Positions 37,996-49,600 of a DNA stretch of 64,000 nucleotides are shown in pieces; position 1 is the first letter of the stretch; each line of letters starts with the position of its first letter. The stretch comes from an uncultured Bacteroidales bacterium (GTDB lineage Bacteria; Bacteroidota; Bacteroidia; Bacteroidales; P3). The position numbers were made by a program, and so were the translations under genes. Location of the stretch: the NCBI GenBank assembly GCA_900316515.1, contig ONDE01000010.1, positions 1 through 64,000 on the forward strand. Reading direction: 5' to 3'. The notes under the pieces are model-generated. The model ran no database searches and was not told the DNA's origin. It worked only from the letters and a program-made list of their open reading frames with translations.

Positions 37996-40389
37996 CTAGC
38001 GATGTCTTTTTTTTGCTGTTACAGTATATGCCTCCAGATGCGGCGGTACCGCAGCGGTGGCGGGGGTCTCGACATAGTCGACAGCGCCCTCCCAGCTCTT
38101 GCCGCCGTCAGGCTTGTGGCTGTTCAGCGCGCTTTCCATATCGGTGAGATCTTCTGTCGTCCAGTTGGTGATACCGCTCACAGTGGCCGTACCCATCACC
38201 ACATGGCTGTTCTCGATGGTGGCATAGGAGCCTTTCGTACCGTAGAGGTTGTGCGTGGGCGAGTAGCTCTCGTAGACATAGCAGTTCCTGACGGTGCCGG
38301 CAGTGAGTTTTCCAACCAAGCCACCAGTGGTGCCCGTATTGTCCATCAGGTTGATATGGTTCATATATACGAAGCAGTTCTCTATGGAGCCATTGTCCAT
38401 CTCGGCAGCAAAACCACCGGCGTAATGGTCGCCCGAGTGCGCCGTAAGGGTTATCATAGCCAGTTCGTCATTGCAGAAGCAGTTGATGAACTTGCCGCCG
38501 CTGACGCGGAAGGCTATCATACCTGCATAACGGGCCCTCAGGGTAGCCTCGCTCCAGCAGTAGTCCACAGTGCCGTTGTAATTGGTGCCGACGATACCGG
38601 CGGCCGACGACGAGGAGACTATCAGTGCGTTGTCCGAGGCATAGCAGTGGGTCACGCTGCCGTTGTTGGCGCTGACAATACCTGCACAGGGATAGGTGGC
38701 ATCGGTAATGCGGGCGGCGAAGTAGCAGTCGGTAATCGAACTGCCGGGGGCCGCCGTGTCGCATATACCGGCGAAGCGTGTGGGAGCCTTCTCCAAATCG
38801 AGCGAACCGGTCGTGGGCGAAGAGGTGTAGCACTCCTTGATGGTGCCGCGGTTGAGCAGGCAGATACCAGCCATACGGCGGTTCTGGCAGGCCATCTTGG
38901 CGCTACAGCCGCAACCCTGTATCGTGCCGGTGACTTCGTTGTTCACACAGATGCCGGCAAGGCCGGTGTTCGACGATGCGATATTCCAGTTGAGTCCGAT
39001 ATTGCCGGGGGTGGTAACATGGCAGTTCTTGATGGTGCCGCTGTTCGAGATACACAACGGTGAGTAGTTGCTCGTCGAGCCGTTGATGATATCGCATTTC
39101 ACCGTCAGGCCTTCGACAACACTGTTGGCGGATATCGACTGGAAGATGGGAAGACTGCTGTTGTTTGTGATGCCTGGGGTCATGGCATTGGTACCGTAAT
39201 ACGTCATGTGGCCCTTGAAGTTCTCAATGCCATAAGTGAAGTATCCGCCACCGGCCTTGGCCACCCAGTTGCTCTCCGTAAGCTCGATGCTCGAGGTCAT
39301 GATACGGAACCATGTGTTCTCGTCAACAGTCTGTCCGTTGATGACAACAGGCGAGTTGTGGAAGGCGTCGCGGACTCTCTTCAGGTCGTCAATGGTGTAG
39401 ATCTTGAAGGGGCGTGCCTCGGTGCCGTTGCCCACAAGGCCCGTCTCCGCAGCACCGTTGCCCCAGTTGTCAATACCGATGGCACGCATATAGGTTATGC
39501 CGTTGCGACGGATAGGTGTGGTGAAGTTCTTGGTGCAACTGCCAGCGGTCGAGTTGATGGTCATCTTGAGGGAATAAACCGTCGAGTCGTCCATGCCCTT
39601 AAGGGCAGGCAGCACAAGATAGAAGGTGACAAGACCATTCTGCGGGAAGTCGATACCGCCCGAGGGAGTGGTGATAGTGATGGTACGGTCAGCCTCGGCA
39701 GCCGAGGTAGCCTCAAGGTGCGGGTCGAAGGTATTGTGGTTGACAACATTGAACATTCCTTTCAGCTGCTTGTTGTCGCGGCCGTTCGACGAGATGGCTA
39801 TGGAGTTGATCTTCATGCCGTCGATGTCGAGGGGATTGTAGATTTGCAGACGCACAATGCCACCAAGCGAATGGAAGTCGAGGTTGGGCGAGGTGAACGG
39901 CTCGCCGGTAGGCGTGCCACCATACCATGCCACCATCGGCATCACATTGTGGTCGAAACTGGTGTCACAGGCATAACGCTGCGAGGCAGGCAGGTCGACA
40001 ATCACATCCTTGAAGGTCTTGATGCTCGTGTTGGCATCATGGGTGATCACGTTGTTGACACTGTAGGGATAAAGGGCGCAGAAGTATTCCGAGTTGGCGT
40101 CGAGGGTAGCCTCGAACACGGCGTTGTACTCGGAATAGTCCTCCGAACCACTGTTGAGCAGTATAGCCTCGGCAGGCGCATTGCTGCCGCTGGTGTTGGT
40201 GCTGATGCTGATGCTCTCATAGTCCACCCAATACACCCATTGTTCATTCACGAGGTGCGTCTTGGCTTCACCATTGCTCAACTGCTCGATACTGGCTTTG
40301 AAGTTGAATGTGTTTGTGTCATACTTTCGGCAGCCCGCAAGCAGCGTCACGGCCACGGCCAGACAAAGTATTATTTTAGTCTGTTTCAT
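37996..40389 (-). CDS. Fimbrillin-like lipoprotein with GLUG-type repeats
   Basis: 797 residues from ATG at 40389 (MKQTKIILCLAVAVTLLAGC, lipobox with Cys20). The N-terminal 300 residues resemble fimbrillin/Mfa-like proteins (FNFKASIEQLSNGEAKTHLV, WVDYESISIST, LKGMFNVVNHNTF). From about residue 330 a domain with GLUG-like repeats follows: GICVNNEVTGTIQGCGCSA, AGICLLNRGTIKECYTS, AGIVSANNGSVTHCYAS, AGIVGTNYNGTVDYCW, GGLVGKLTAGTVRNCYVYES. These form right-handed beta-solenoid turns. It sits after the giant VYGGG protein and the 65-residue gene in one operon and is a likely surface-anchored partner. Confidence 0.82.
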   Translation of the reverse strand: MKQTKIILCLAVAVTLLAGCRKYDTNTFNFKASIEQLSNGEAKTHLVNEQWVYWVDYESISISTNTSGSNAPAEAILLNSGSEDYSEYNAVFEATLDANSEYFCALYPYSVNNVITHDANTSIKTFKDVIVDLPASQRYACDTSFDHNVMPMVAWYGGTPTGEPFTSPNLDFHSLGGIVRLQIYNPLDIDGMKINSIAISSNGRDNKQLKGMFNVVNHNTFDPHLEATSAAEADRTITITTPSGGIDFPQNGLVTFYLVLPALKGMDDSTVYSLKMTINSTAGSCTKNFTTPIRRNGITYMRAIGIDNWGNGAAETGLVGNGTEARPFKIYTIDDLKRVRDAFHNSPVVINGQTVDENTWFRIMTSSIELTESNWVAKAGGGYFTYGIENFKGHMTYYGTNAMTPGITNNSSLPIFQSISANSVVEGLTVKCDIINGSTSNYSPLCISNSGTIKNCHVTTPGNIGLNWNIASSNTGLAGICVNNEVTGTIQGCGCSAKMACQNRRMAGICLLNRGTIKECYTSSPTTGSLDLEKAPTRFAGICDTAAPGSSITDCYFAARITDATYPCAGIVSANNGSVTHCYASDNALIVSSSSAAGIVGTNYNGTVDYCWSEATLRARYAGMIAFRVSGGKFINCFCNDELAMITLTAHSGDHYAGGFAAEMDNGSIENCFVYMNHINLMDNTGTTGGLVGKLTAGTVRNCYVYESYSPTHNLYGTKGSYATIENSHVVMGTATVSGITNWTTEDLTDMESALNSHKPDGGKSWEGAVDYVETPATAAVPPHLEAYTVTAKKRHR

Positions 40390-40408
40390 AGTTCTGTTTG
40401 TTACCATG

Positions 40409-40606
40409 TTAAAACTCCCAATCGCCGGTTACGTATTCACCACTGCCGTCGGTGAACTCGGTCACCTCCTCAGAGGCACGCATAGTGCTACGGTCATCGC
40501 CTTCGATGAGCACATAGTCTTTGTACAGGGCCACCGAGTTGGCAAAGCCCTCCTCGGGTGCGTATTGGAAGATCTCTATCTCCGGTCTAACATATGTCTT
40601 TTTCAT
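40409..40606 (-). CDS. Small 65-residue protein in the giant surface-protein operon
   Basis: 65 residues (MKKTYVRPEIEIFQYAPEEG), acidic, no signal peptide or helix. Small MKK-x-Y-x-x-P proteins with an early EEGFA segment are often seen beside surface-protein genes in Bacteroidales; no function is known to me. Gaps of 12 and 19 bases to its neighbours and frame-consistent start and stop support it as a real gene. Confidence 0.7.
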   Translation of the reverse strand: MKKTYVRPEIEIFQYAPEEGFANSVALYKDYVLIEGDDRSTMRASEEVTEFTDGSGEYVTGDWEF

Positions 40607-40618
40607 GACAGGATAGGA

Positions 40619-43600
40619 TTATTTCTTAATAACTTTCTGTATTGTCACCTTCTCGCTGGTGTGTATCCTCAGGTAGTACACACCCGTCGAGAGACGGTCA
40701 AGGTCAACGGTCAGCTTGTCGCCTGCAGCGTCAACGTAGTCGGCCAAGCGGCGACCCTCGTTGTCGTAGAGTTCGACGTGCTTCAGCTCGTCAGCCTCGA
40801 CAGTCACATAACTCGTGGTGGGGTTGGGGTACACCTTCACGGTGCTCACCCTTGTCACCTCGGTAACACCCTGCTTGGCGTTGATGGTCAGGTTCAGCGT
40901 CACCACACTGTCGCAGCCGAAGCTGGTCGTCAGGGTATCGCTGAGCACTATGGTCACAGCGCCGGCGCTGTCGAGGGTGTTGTGCATCAACGTCGTCTCG
41001 GCAGGCGTCAGGTAGAAGCCATAGCCCGAGTAACCGTCGCCCTCGTCGATGCTGTCGCTCACCGAGGTCGTGGTGCTGTGGTGCACAATGACATTCAGCG
41101 CCGTGGTGCTGTCGATCATCAGTATCGAGTCGATGATGTTGTAGCTGAAGCTGGTGTCGACGGTGTAGTACACGCCTTCCCACTCCACGGTGTCGCAGTT
41201 CTCAAGAGTGATCGTGTTCTCCACGGGGATCATGTCGGGATTGCCGAACACCGGGTAGCCGTGGTTGGCGTTGACAAGGTCGCTGCGCCAGGTCTTGTAC
41301 ACCTCGCTGCCTTCGGCGGCGTTGTGCTCGTTGACCCAGATGTTCAGCACGCGAGTCATGTTGTTCACGCCATACACCTGCTGGTCGATATTCACCCTGT
41401 TGCCACTACCCTCGAAGGAGGCCGTGGTGCTCTCGCTGGCACCAGAGGACATCTGTCCGCTGACGCGCTTGGTGGAGCCATACTCGTAGTAGTTGTTCTC
41501 GGCACGTGTGCCGTTGTTCAGCACGGCGCCTACAGCACCATCGGTGGCACTGCCGGCAACCATACCATATACATAGTTGTTTTCTATGATGGTATTGGCC
41601 GACTGGCCCACGATGCCGCCCACACGCTGCGAGCTGCCATCGCTCTCAAGGCGTACGTAGTTGTTACGCACCGTCGACATGTCGCCGCTCTTGGCTTTGC
41701 GGAACAGACTCTTGCTGACAGGTGCCGTACCGTTGAGGTAACCGGCCAGACCGCCGACATACAGACCGCTCATACGGCTGTCGTTACGGGCATGGTCGTT
41801 CACGATGGACGACGACGTACCGTAACCTATAACACCGCCGCTGTAGACAGCGTCACCGACATACTTGGCCGAGATGCTCGAGTTGGTAATGCGGTCGTGA
41901 TCCGACTCACCAATCATACCGCCGCTCACATAGTGCGTCGTCAGTATGGTGGTGCTGTTCGTCGAGGGACCTTCAGCATCGCCCTCCACCACACAGTTCT
42001 GCACCTGCGTGTGCGTCGAGCTGGCTGCCAGGGTACCCACATACACGCTACCGCGTGCCATGGCACCGTTCAGCTTGATGCTGTATACGCGTGCCGAGTC
42101 GAGGAAGCCGAAGAAGCCCACATTGTTCATCTCGGGTTCATTCAGGATGATGTTCTTGATGGTCACATACTGGCCGTTGGCAAGGCGTGCCGTATCGGCA
42201 ACATCCGAGCTGACGCCCTGGAACCATCCGCGGAACGGATGCTGACGGTTACCCACGGGGCTCCACTTGTAGTACTTCATATCGTATCCGCCATCCTTCT
42301 GGTGGAGGTATACTTTATTGAAGAAGAATTCGCGCGCCTGCGTGAGGTTCAGACCGTTCACCACGCTGATGAACCAGGCCAGACCATTCTCATTGTAGAT
42401 GTGCACGTCGCCGTTGTAGGTGGTCACATAACCGGCTGCCGTCGTGCTGCTGCCATCGGGCAGTTCATACGAGGCCACCGTCGGACGCGATGCATAGGTG
42501 TAAGTGTTGTCATAGGCCACACCACCCTTGGCAGGTGTGTTGATATGGTTCTTCCAGTATTCGCGCGGGCTGTAGTAGGCCACCACGTCGCGGTTGGCGG
42601 TGGGCACCACGAAGGTCGCCGTGGGCGAATAGTAGGGGTCGAAGTCCCACATCACAAAGTCGGCCACAGGCTCTGACGGCGAACCAGCATACTGCGGCGT
42701 GGTGGCGAGCTTGATCACCTCACCCTCGCAGAAGTAGACGTCGCTGAGCGAATGGTGGTTGTCAACACCGTCGCCATTGTCGAGGAAGACATAGTAATCG
42801 GACGTCGGGTTCAGCTTGTCGTATACCACCGACTGGATGGTACCGCTATAGGGGCTGGCCCACACCTTGGGAGTAATCTGCACGGTCTTGTACTGACGGG
42901 TAGCGCGTGCATGGTGACTCGTGTCGGTGTCGGTGAATGCATTATCGACAGTGGTGGGAGCATCGTCGTAGCGGCTCAGGTCTAACTTCACAGGATTGTC
43001 AGCGATGCTCTTGGCCAGTGTGATGTCGATATTCTTGTACAGGGTGCAGTTGCCCGAAGCATCGGTGGCCTGGACCTTGAAGGTGATGTTCTTCTTCTTC
43101 TCCAAGGTGCCGAGGGTGATGTTCGAAGTAATCAAGGTGTCGGCAATGGCACTTCTGATACCACTGTAGTTATTGTTCTTGACCTGCTTCTTGATTTCGT
43201 TGCTGGTGTACAGGGTGGTGAACTCACGGGTGTTCTCACCGCTCCACTTGTAGGTGTAGGGGTAGAAGCCGCCCTGCACACGGTACACGATGGTGTCGCC
43301 GCCGCTCGGGCAGTTCACATTGGCCATGCAGTTGTACTCAAGCACATCCTTCGGCAGTATGCCGTCGATGAACGGCGTGTTCGAAGCAACCTGGTGCTTG
43401 AAGGTGGCACAACGCTGCAGGTAGATACGCTGCACGTTGACACCGCCGTTGTACATCACGAAGTAGCCGTTATCCGACGAGAAGTTATTCTGGTCGATAG
43501 CCTCGCCCAGGTGAGTACCCGAAGCCTGGTACACTATCTGGATGGTGTCGCGCAGCTCTTCGTCAATGTCGGGGAACCACTTGCTGACACCGATACGGGT

Positions 43601-46600
43601 ACCGGCAGGCAGCGTCGAGGAGAAGTAAATCATGTCAGACCTCGAGTCAGAGGTATCCTGGACGGCAACCGAGGTGTTGGGCTCGCGACCCAGCAGCACG
43701 TTGGCTCTGACTGCCGAAGAGGTGTCGTAGAAGTCGTAGCGCAACAGCCTGTCTTTGCCATCGAATTGCTGCACATACTTGTTCCAGAAGCGCTCCATGT
43801 TGCTGCCGCAGACATAGTTGTCTATGACCTTCATGGAAGTGATGGAGGCAGAGGCCAGCAACTCGAAGCGGCCACCGTTCATGAATATGGCACCGTTGTA
43901 GGGGTGTATCCTCCACGGTGTATTGTCGAGGTCAGTGTGCAGGAAGTCGTTGTTGACGATGGAGTCGCTCAGGTTGTGGCGCACGGTCACGTTGTTGGTG
44001 AAGTTCAGCGTACCATTGGGTCCAACGTTGATGGCACCGTACTTCATCATGTCATCGCCCTTGTAGCCGTTGTAGTTCTGCTCCACGGTGACACCGTTCT
44101 GCAGCGACACCACAGCGCCGTCGCTCACGGCTATGACGGGACCGAACACCATGTTGGTATCGGCATACTTCTGCTTGCCTCTGGTATTGTCGAAGACACC
44201 GGGGATGGGGTTGTACACAGTGTCGTGGTTGTCCCAACCGTTGCCGGGACCATTGTAGCCCTCTTCGTGGTATCCGTTCACAGCATCGTAGGTCCTGTCG
44301 GGCTCAATCTTCGACAGCAAGCCGCCGCGGAAGTTGATGAAACGTGCCGAGAAGCTGGCACCGGAACCGCTCACATTGATCATCGTGCCACGATACACGC
44401 CCTTCTCGCCGGGCAGCTGGTGGTGGTGACCGGAGTAGCGGATCACAGGCACATCCATATAGTCGAAGCCCTTGATCAGCAGCGGGTCGCCAGGAGTGAT
44501 GTTCACCTGGTCGAGCACACACAGCACGTCGCCTTCCTCATAGATGCGCTCGTTGAAGGCATCCTTGATGTTGGTCAGGTACAAGTTGGGCGACTTACCG
44601 CAGCGGAGCTTGAAGTCGGCTTCGTTGGTGAAGATGTTGTCAACGCCGCTTGTTCCGATACGGTCGGAGTAGTATTTGAAGTTGTGTCCATAGAGGGTCG
44701 GGAAACCACCGCGGTCGATATGGTCTGCCGAAGCAACATAGATGGTGTCGCCGACAGCACGGCTCTTAACATATATTGTAATGGTGAATTCCCTACGTTC
44801 GTTCTGCGGGTTCTGGGCAATAGTGGCGGCACCGCCCTTATAGCTCTTGAAGGTCATCACCACCTTGCCTATATAACCCTTGCCGTCAACCTTCTCGTAC
44901 ACATGGTTGCCGTCGAAGTTCAGGTTCACATCCAAGGCTGCCTCGCCGTGACCGTCGAGCTCGCCAATCAATCGGCCGTATTCGCCAGGCACCGTGACAG
45001 CATTGTGGGTGTAGTGGTTCGTACCGGCACTGATCTGGTGCACGCCAGTCTGGTTCGTGACGCTTACCAGGTCGAGCGGAGTCGTCACACTGAGGGTGTG
45101 CCAGCCGTTACCGGTATTCATCGAGTTGGTGATGTTGTCCGACGGCTTGATGGTCATACGGAACGTATTGCCCGTACCGATAACCGAGGCCGAGTCATCG
45201 GTCAGGTTGAACCAGTCGACGGGGTTCTCCGTCGAGGTAGTCCAATCGCCGTTACCGGCTTCCGTGCCGCTCTTGGTCGTCGGGGCCCACTCAACCTTCG
45301 TCAGGTACAGCTCGCGGCCTTCAAGGGTGGCGGGCAGAACCAGCTTACGCGAGAAGATGTTGCTGCGGCCTTCGTTGTACATGGCAAGCACGTTGTGCTC
45401 CATGTTGCTGAAGTCCTCCAGGATGGTCGAAATGGTTATCTGCACATTGATGGGCATCAACAGGTTACTGTCGAGCCACACAGTGTCGATGGCCGGTGTC
45501 AACGGGTCGCCGTCGACCACAGCACCGTAGTTGTGGCCGGGACCTTCGGGTGCGGAGTAACCGTCACCGTCATAGTGGGCACGCTTGGGCACTGCCACAT
45601 ACTCGTCGAAGGTGAAGTTCACAAAGCCCACCAACGTATGGTTGAGTTCGTTGCCGTAGGTCACATAGATATCCATCTCGGGCAGGGCGTTGGTAGCATC
45701 GCTCACCTGGGCCGACGAGAAGTTGCTCCACGAGTTCACATGCTCGTTACCCGTCACCACAGTGCAGCTGTCCCAAGGACCCACCGTCGTTACAGGTGCC
45801 ACAAGCATACTGTCGGTATTGTGGCCTGTGGGTATTCTCTTGAAGTTCTTGCCCGAGGTGAGGACCATACCGAAGTAGGTACCGGGGTTGTTCACAGTCA
45901 TAATCACCTCGCGGGTGGGATCGGCAACCGACACCAGACGCATCGACGAGCTCTCTTCGGTCAGCAGGTCGCTACCGTCGGCAGGGTGCCAGGTGTCGTC
46001 CATGCCTTCCCAGGTCTTGGGCATGTATGCCTCGTCGGTCATACGCATCTCTTCGTTCTCATCGGTAATCACCACACCCGTGCTGCCGTTAATCTTATAG
46101 AAGTGGCCGGCAGCGGTGGGCGGGAGTTTCAGGGTCGAATGAGCCATCGAGAAGTTCTTGGCATCGCCGTTAACAATCTTGGTGAACGGCTTGTCGTCGA
46201 CCTCCTCGTTCTTGGGGTTACTGTGAGCCTGCACAACGGCAAAGCGGATACGCGAACCCTGACCCAGCGACCACACACGGTACGAGGTGCTGTAGTTGTA
46301 GTAGGGATATTCAGCCGAAGAGCCGGAACCCTTGGTCCATGTAAGAACAGGACCGCTCGACTGTTGAATCACGTACAGCGAGTCGCTACAGGCAGGCATG
46401 AAGCCACCGTCGTCGCCGTTCGTGCTGCCGTACTTGGGAGCAGCAGTGATAACGGCGTTGGTACCGGGCTCTGCCATGATGTATGCATAGCCGTATACAT
46501 GCGAGTATTCATCGTTCTCATTGACGAAGTCGATGTTGATACCATTGTGCATCAGCAACGCCGGCAACATGTGGTCGACATCGGTACGGTTAATCGCCGA

Positions 46601-49600
46601 CAGCTGCTGGCACACAGTACCTGTACCGCCGCAGGCGTGGCATTCCGCATTGTTCGAGAAGCAACGCTCGAACTGGGCATTGTCGGTGAGGTCCAGAGGC
46701 CATCCCTCTTTGTAGTATCTTGCAGTGTCGATGTTCGAAACCGTTCTGGCAAGCGACAGGATATTGTAACCCTGGGTATTCAGTGTTCCGATACGGTTGA
46801 TGGCGTATTCACGGCTCACGTATGCCGACACAGCGTCGCGGTCGCCGTGGTAGTGGATGGCCGTATTGTGCAGCCACAGCTCCGAAGCACGCTGTATCGA
46901 CAGCAGCTCCTTGACGGGCATACAGTTCGCAGCATCCCACTGGGTGCTTCTCGGTGCGCCGTAGTTACGCACGTCGATACGGCTCTTCAGGTCACCGCCC
47001 TTGGCCGAGGTACCCGAACCGATAATGTTCTTGGCGATACCCATCTTCTTCAACGTCTCCTGGTCTTCGTTCATGAAGGTGTTGTAGCCGTCACCGTCGA
47101 CGATAATCCAGTTGTTGCCGCCGAAGAAACCTTCTGCCGTGTAATCCGACGAGCCGGAGTTCTCACCCCAGTTGGCACCGCCGTAGATGGAGTTACCTAT
47201 CAGCACGTCGTTCAGCGTCAGGGCCGCCACCTTGCCGTTCGTGACACCGGGACGGAACACCTCGTAGGCTGTCGTGACACCGGTCACGGGGTCGCGCCAC
47301 ACCTCGCAGCTGTCGACAGCAGCGATACCGATATTGACATAGGTCGATCCGAAGACGTTACCCAGGTATCCGCCACCGTAGATGTTGGCGTTCACCGTAC
47401 CGCCGGTCACGTTGATTATCGACGAGGGACGCTTGGTGGTCATGGCGCGGTAGTCGCTCACTGCCACTCCATGGCAGGTCTCGTGCCAGTAGCCATCACT
47501 GCAGTTCTCCGAACCGCCGTAGATGTCGTTCACCGTACCGCCCTGCATGTTCACCATCTTCAATCCGTAAACAAGTCCGCCGCCGTCAGCCACACCGGCT
47601 GCACCGCCGAAGACGTTCTGCGTCACCGTACCACCCTTCATGTTTACCACGAGGTAGCTGTAGCGCGTCGGGTCGTCGAAGGGCAGGTTGTTGACGTCGT
47701 AGTCCGATGCCGAGGTGATAGCCGTACGGTTGGTATCGGCCTCCAGACGACCGTCGAGGTCGTAGTAGAGAGTACCGTCGTTGTTACGGCGATAGGGGAA
47801 GCTGGTACCCATCTTGCCACCGCCGTAGATATTGTTGTTCACTATGCCGCCCTCGAAGTCGATAGTCACCTTCTGCGTGTTGGGCACATAGAGGCGCTTC
47901 GGGCGCGGATACAGGGTGCCAGCGCCGTCGTGGTCTACGAAGTTGCCGGCATAGCAGCCGGTGTCGTAGCTCGTCGTCGGATAGTCGCCGTTGCCGGCAC
48001 CGTATATATAATCGTATTTACCACTTATAATTCTGATGTTGGCTTCGTTCACATAGCCCGTGAAGTCGTTGCCGCCGAACACCTTCATGGCAGTCTTGCT
48101 CTCGCCTTCGGTGTTACCGCGCATCACCACGTGTGTGGTGCCGTGCACTGTCGAGCCCCAGCAGCCGCCATAGATGGCCTCGAAGGGCTTGTCCCATGTC
48201 TCGAAAGCTTCGATATAAGTGTTCTCCACATCACCGCCACGGCCGCCGCCGTAGGCGCGTGCCGTGCTGAGGTTTGTAGCATGGTGCAGGTGCACCTTGG
48301 TGTAGCCGTCGCCGTCGTCGGTAGAGACCACATTACCTTGGTGCTCGGCATTCAGGTCCTGCCAGTTTCCTTCACCACCGCCGTACACCGAGCCGTTGAT
48401 GGTCAGGTCGTGGCATCCGCCACCCTCACCCTCGCACTCGCGGTCGTTCACGTTGACGTAGGTCAGTCGGCAACTACCCAGTCGGCCGCCACCGTACACG
48501 TTGTCGTCAATCTGGCCACCCCACAGGTTGAGGGTGGTGCTGTCCACAAAGGGACGGCCCGTGGTACCGGTAGCCAGCAGATGGGCTGCATCGTGCGGCT
48601 GGCCGAACTCATACACGTTGAACTCGCCGGGGTTGATCTCGTCGTAGTCGTAACGGCCGTTCGAACCGCCGTAGATGTGCTGCACACGGCCACCGCTGAT
48701 ATCGATACGCGTGTTGCCGTGCACCGTGCCGCTGATATCGTTACCGCCGTACACATAGTTGATACCCTTGCCGTCGGCAGTGTTCGAGTTGCGGATATCC
48801 ACATAGGCCATATACTTCACGTCGGCCTTGCGGCAGCCGCCGAAGATAGCTTCTTTCACAGTCACGTCGGCGCTCTCCACGCGTACAAAGGTCGACACGC
48901 TGTCCACCTTGATGCCGCAGTAGGGGTCGGCAACAGCCTTACGGCCGCTCATGTTACCCGAGTTGCCGCCGCCGAACACATAGTCCACAGTACCCTTTCT
49001 CAGGCGGATGTCAGGCACGCACTGGTCCATATTGTCGCGGTTGTTGCCACCGAAGATGGTCCCCACGGCATATACATCGGGGGTGGTGCAGTTAAGCAGC
49101 ACCACGACCTCGTCGCTGACACCGACGCCGTTACCACCGCCGAAGACGGTGTCAATCATGCCGCCGGCAGTGTTGATGTCGATGAAGCTCGACTTCTGGA
49201 GGGGTCGGTTGTCGACGGCCTTGTCCTGGCACACGGGCTCGAAGCTCGAGTATTCGGGACGGCTGCCGTCGTAGTTGTAAGCACCGTTACCGCTACCGTA
49301 CACATTGTTGATGGTCGGCGTGCCTTCTATACGCAGATAGGCCGAATGCGTAGCGGTGTATTTAGGATTGCCTAGGTCGTCAACACCATCCTCCTTGTTC
49401 ATGTGGGTGATATTGTCGGTGGCCATGAAGTCCTCGGGAGCCTTGCCCTCGTGGACGAGGTTGTTCTCGTAGTCTCTCACCTCGGGGATGCTGTAGGCGC
49501 CGAAGCTCGCGATACTACCCATACAGTCGTTACCGGTGTAGAGCGAGCCCTTGATAGTACTGGTACTCTGGATAAAGGTGTAGCTCAAACCGTAGATGGA

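Noticed and set aside
43394-49375. Plus-strand frame of 1993 codons opposite the 4267-residue protein, and similar long frames at 2758-6123, 50066-53377, 55127-58165 and 58805-61498
   Set aside because: They are mirror images of GC-rich, stop-poor repeat genes. Their translations are rich in Val, Gly, Ala and His with no signal peptide or known motif, while the minus-strand proteins have signal peptides, domains and sorting signals.
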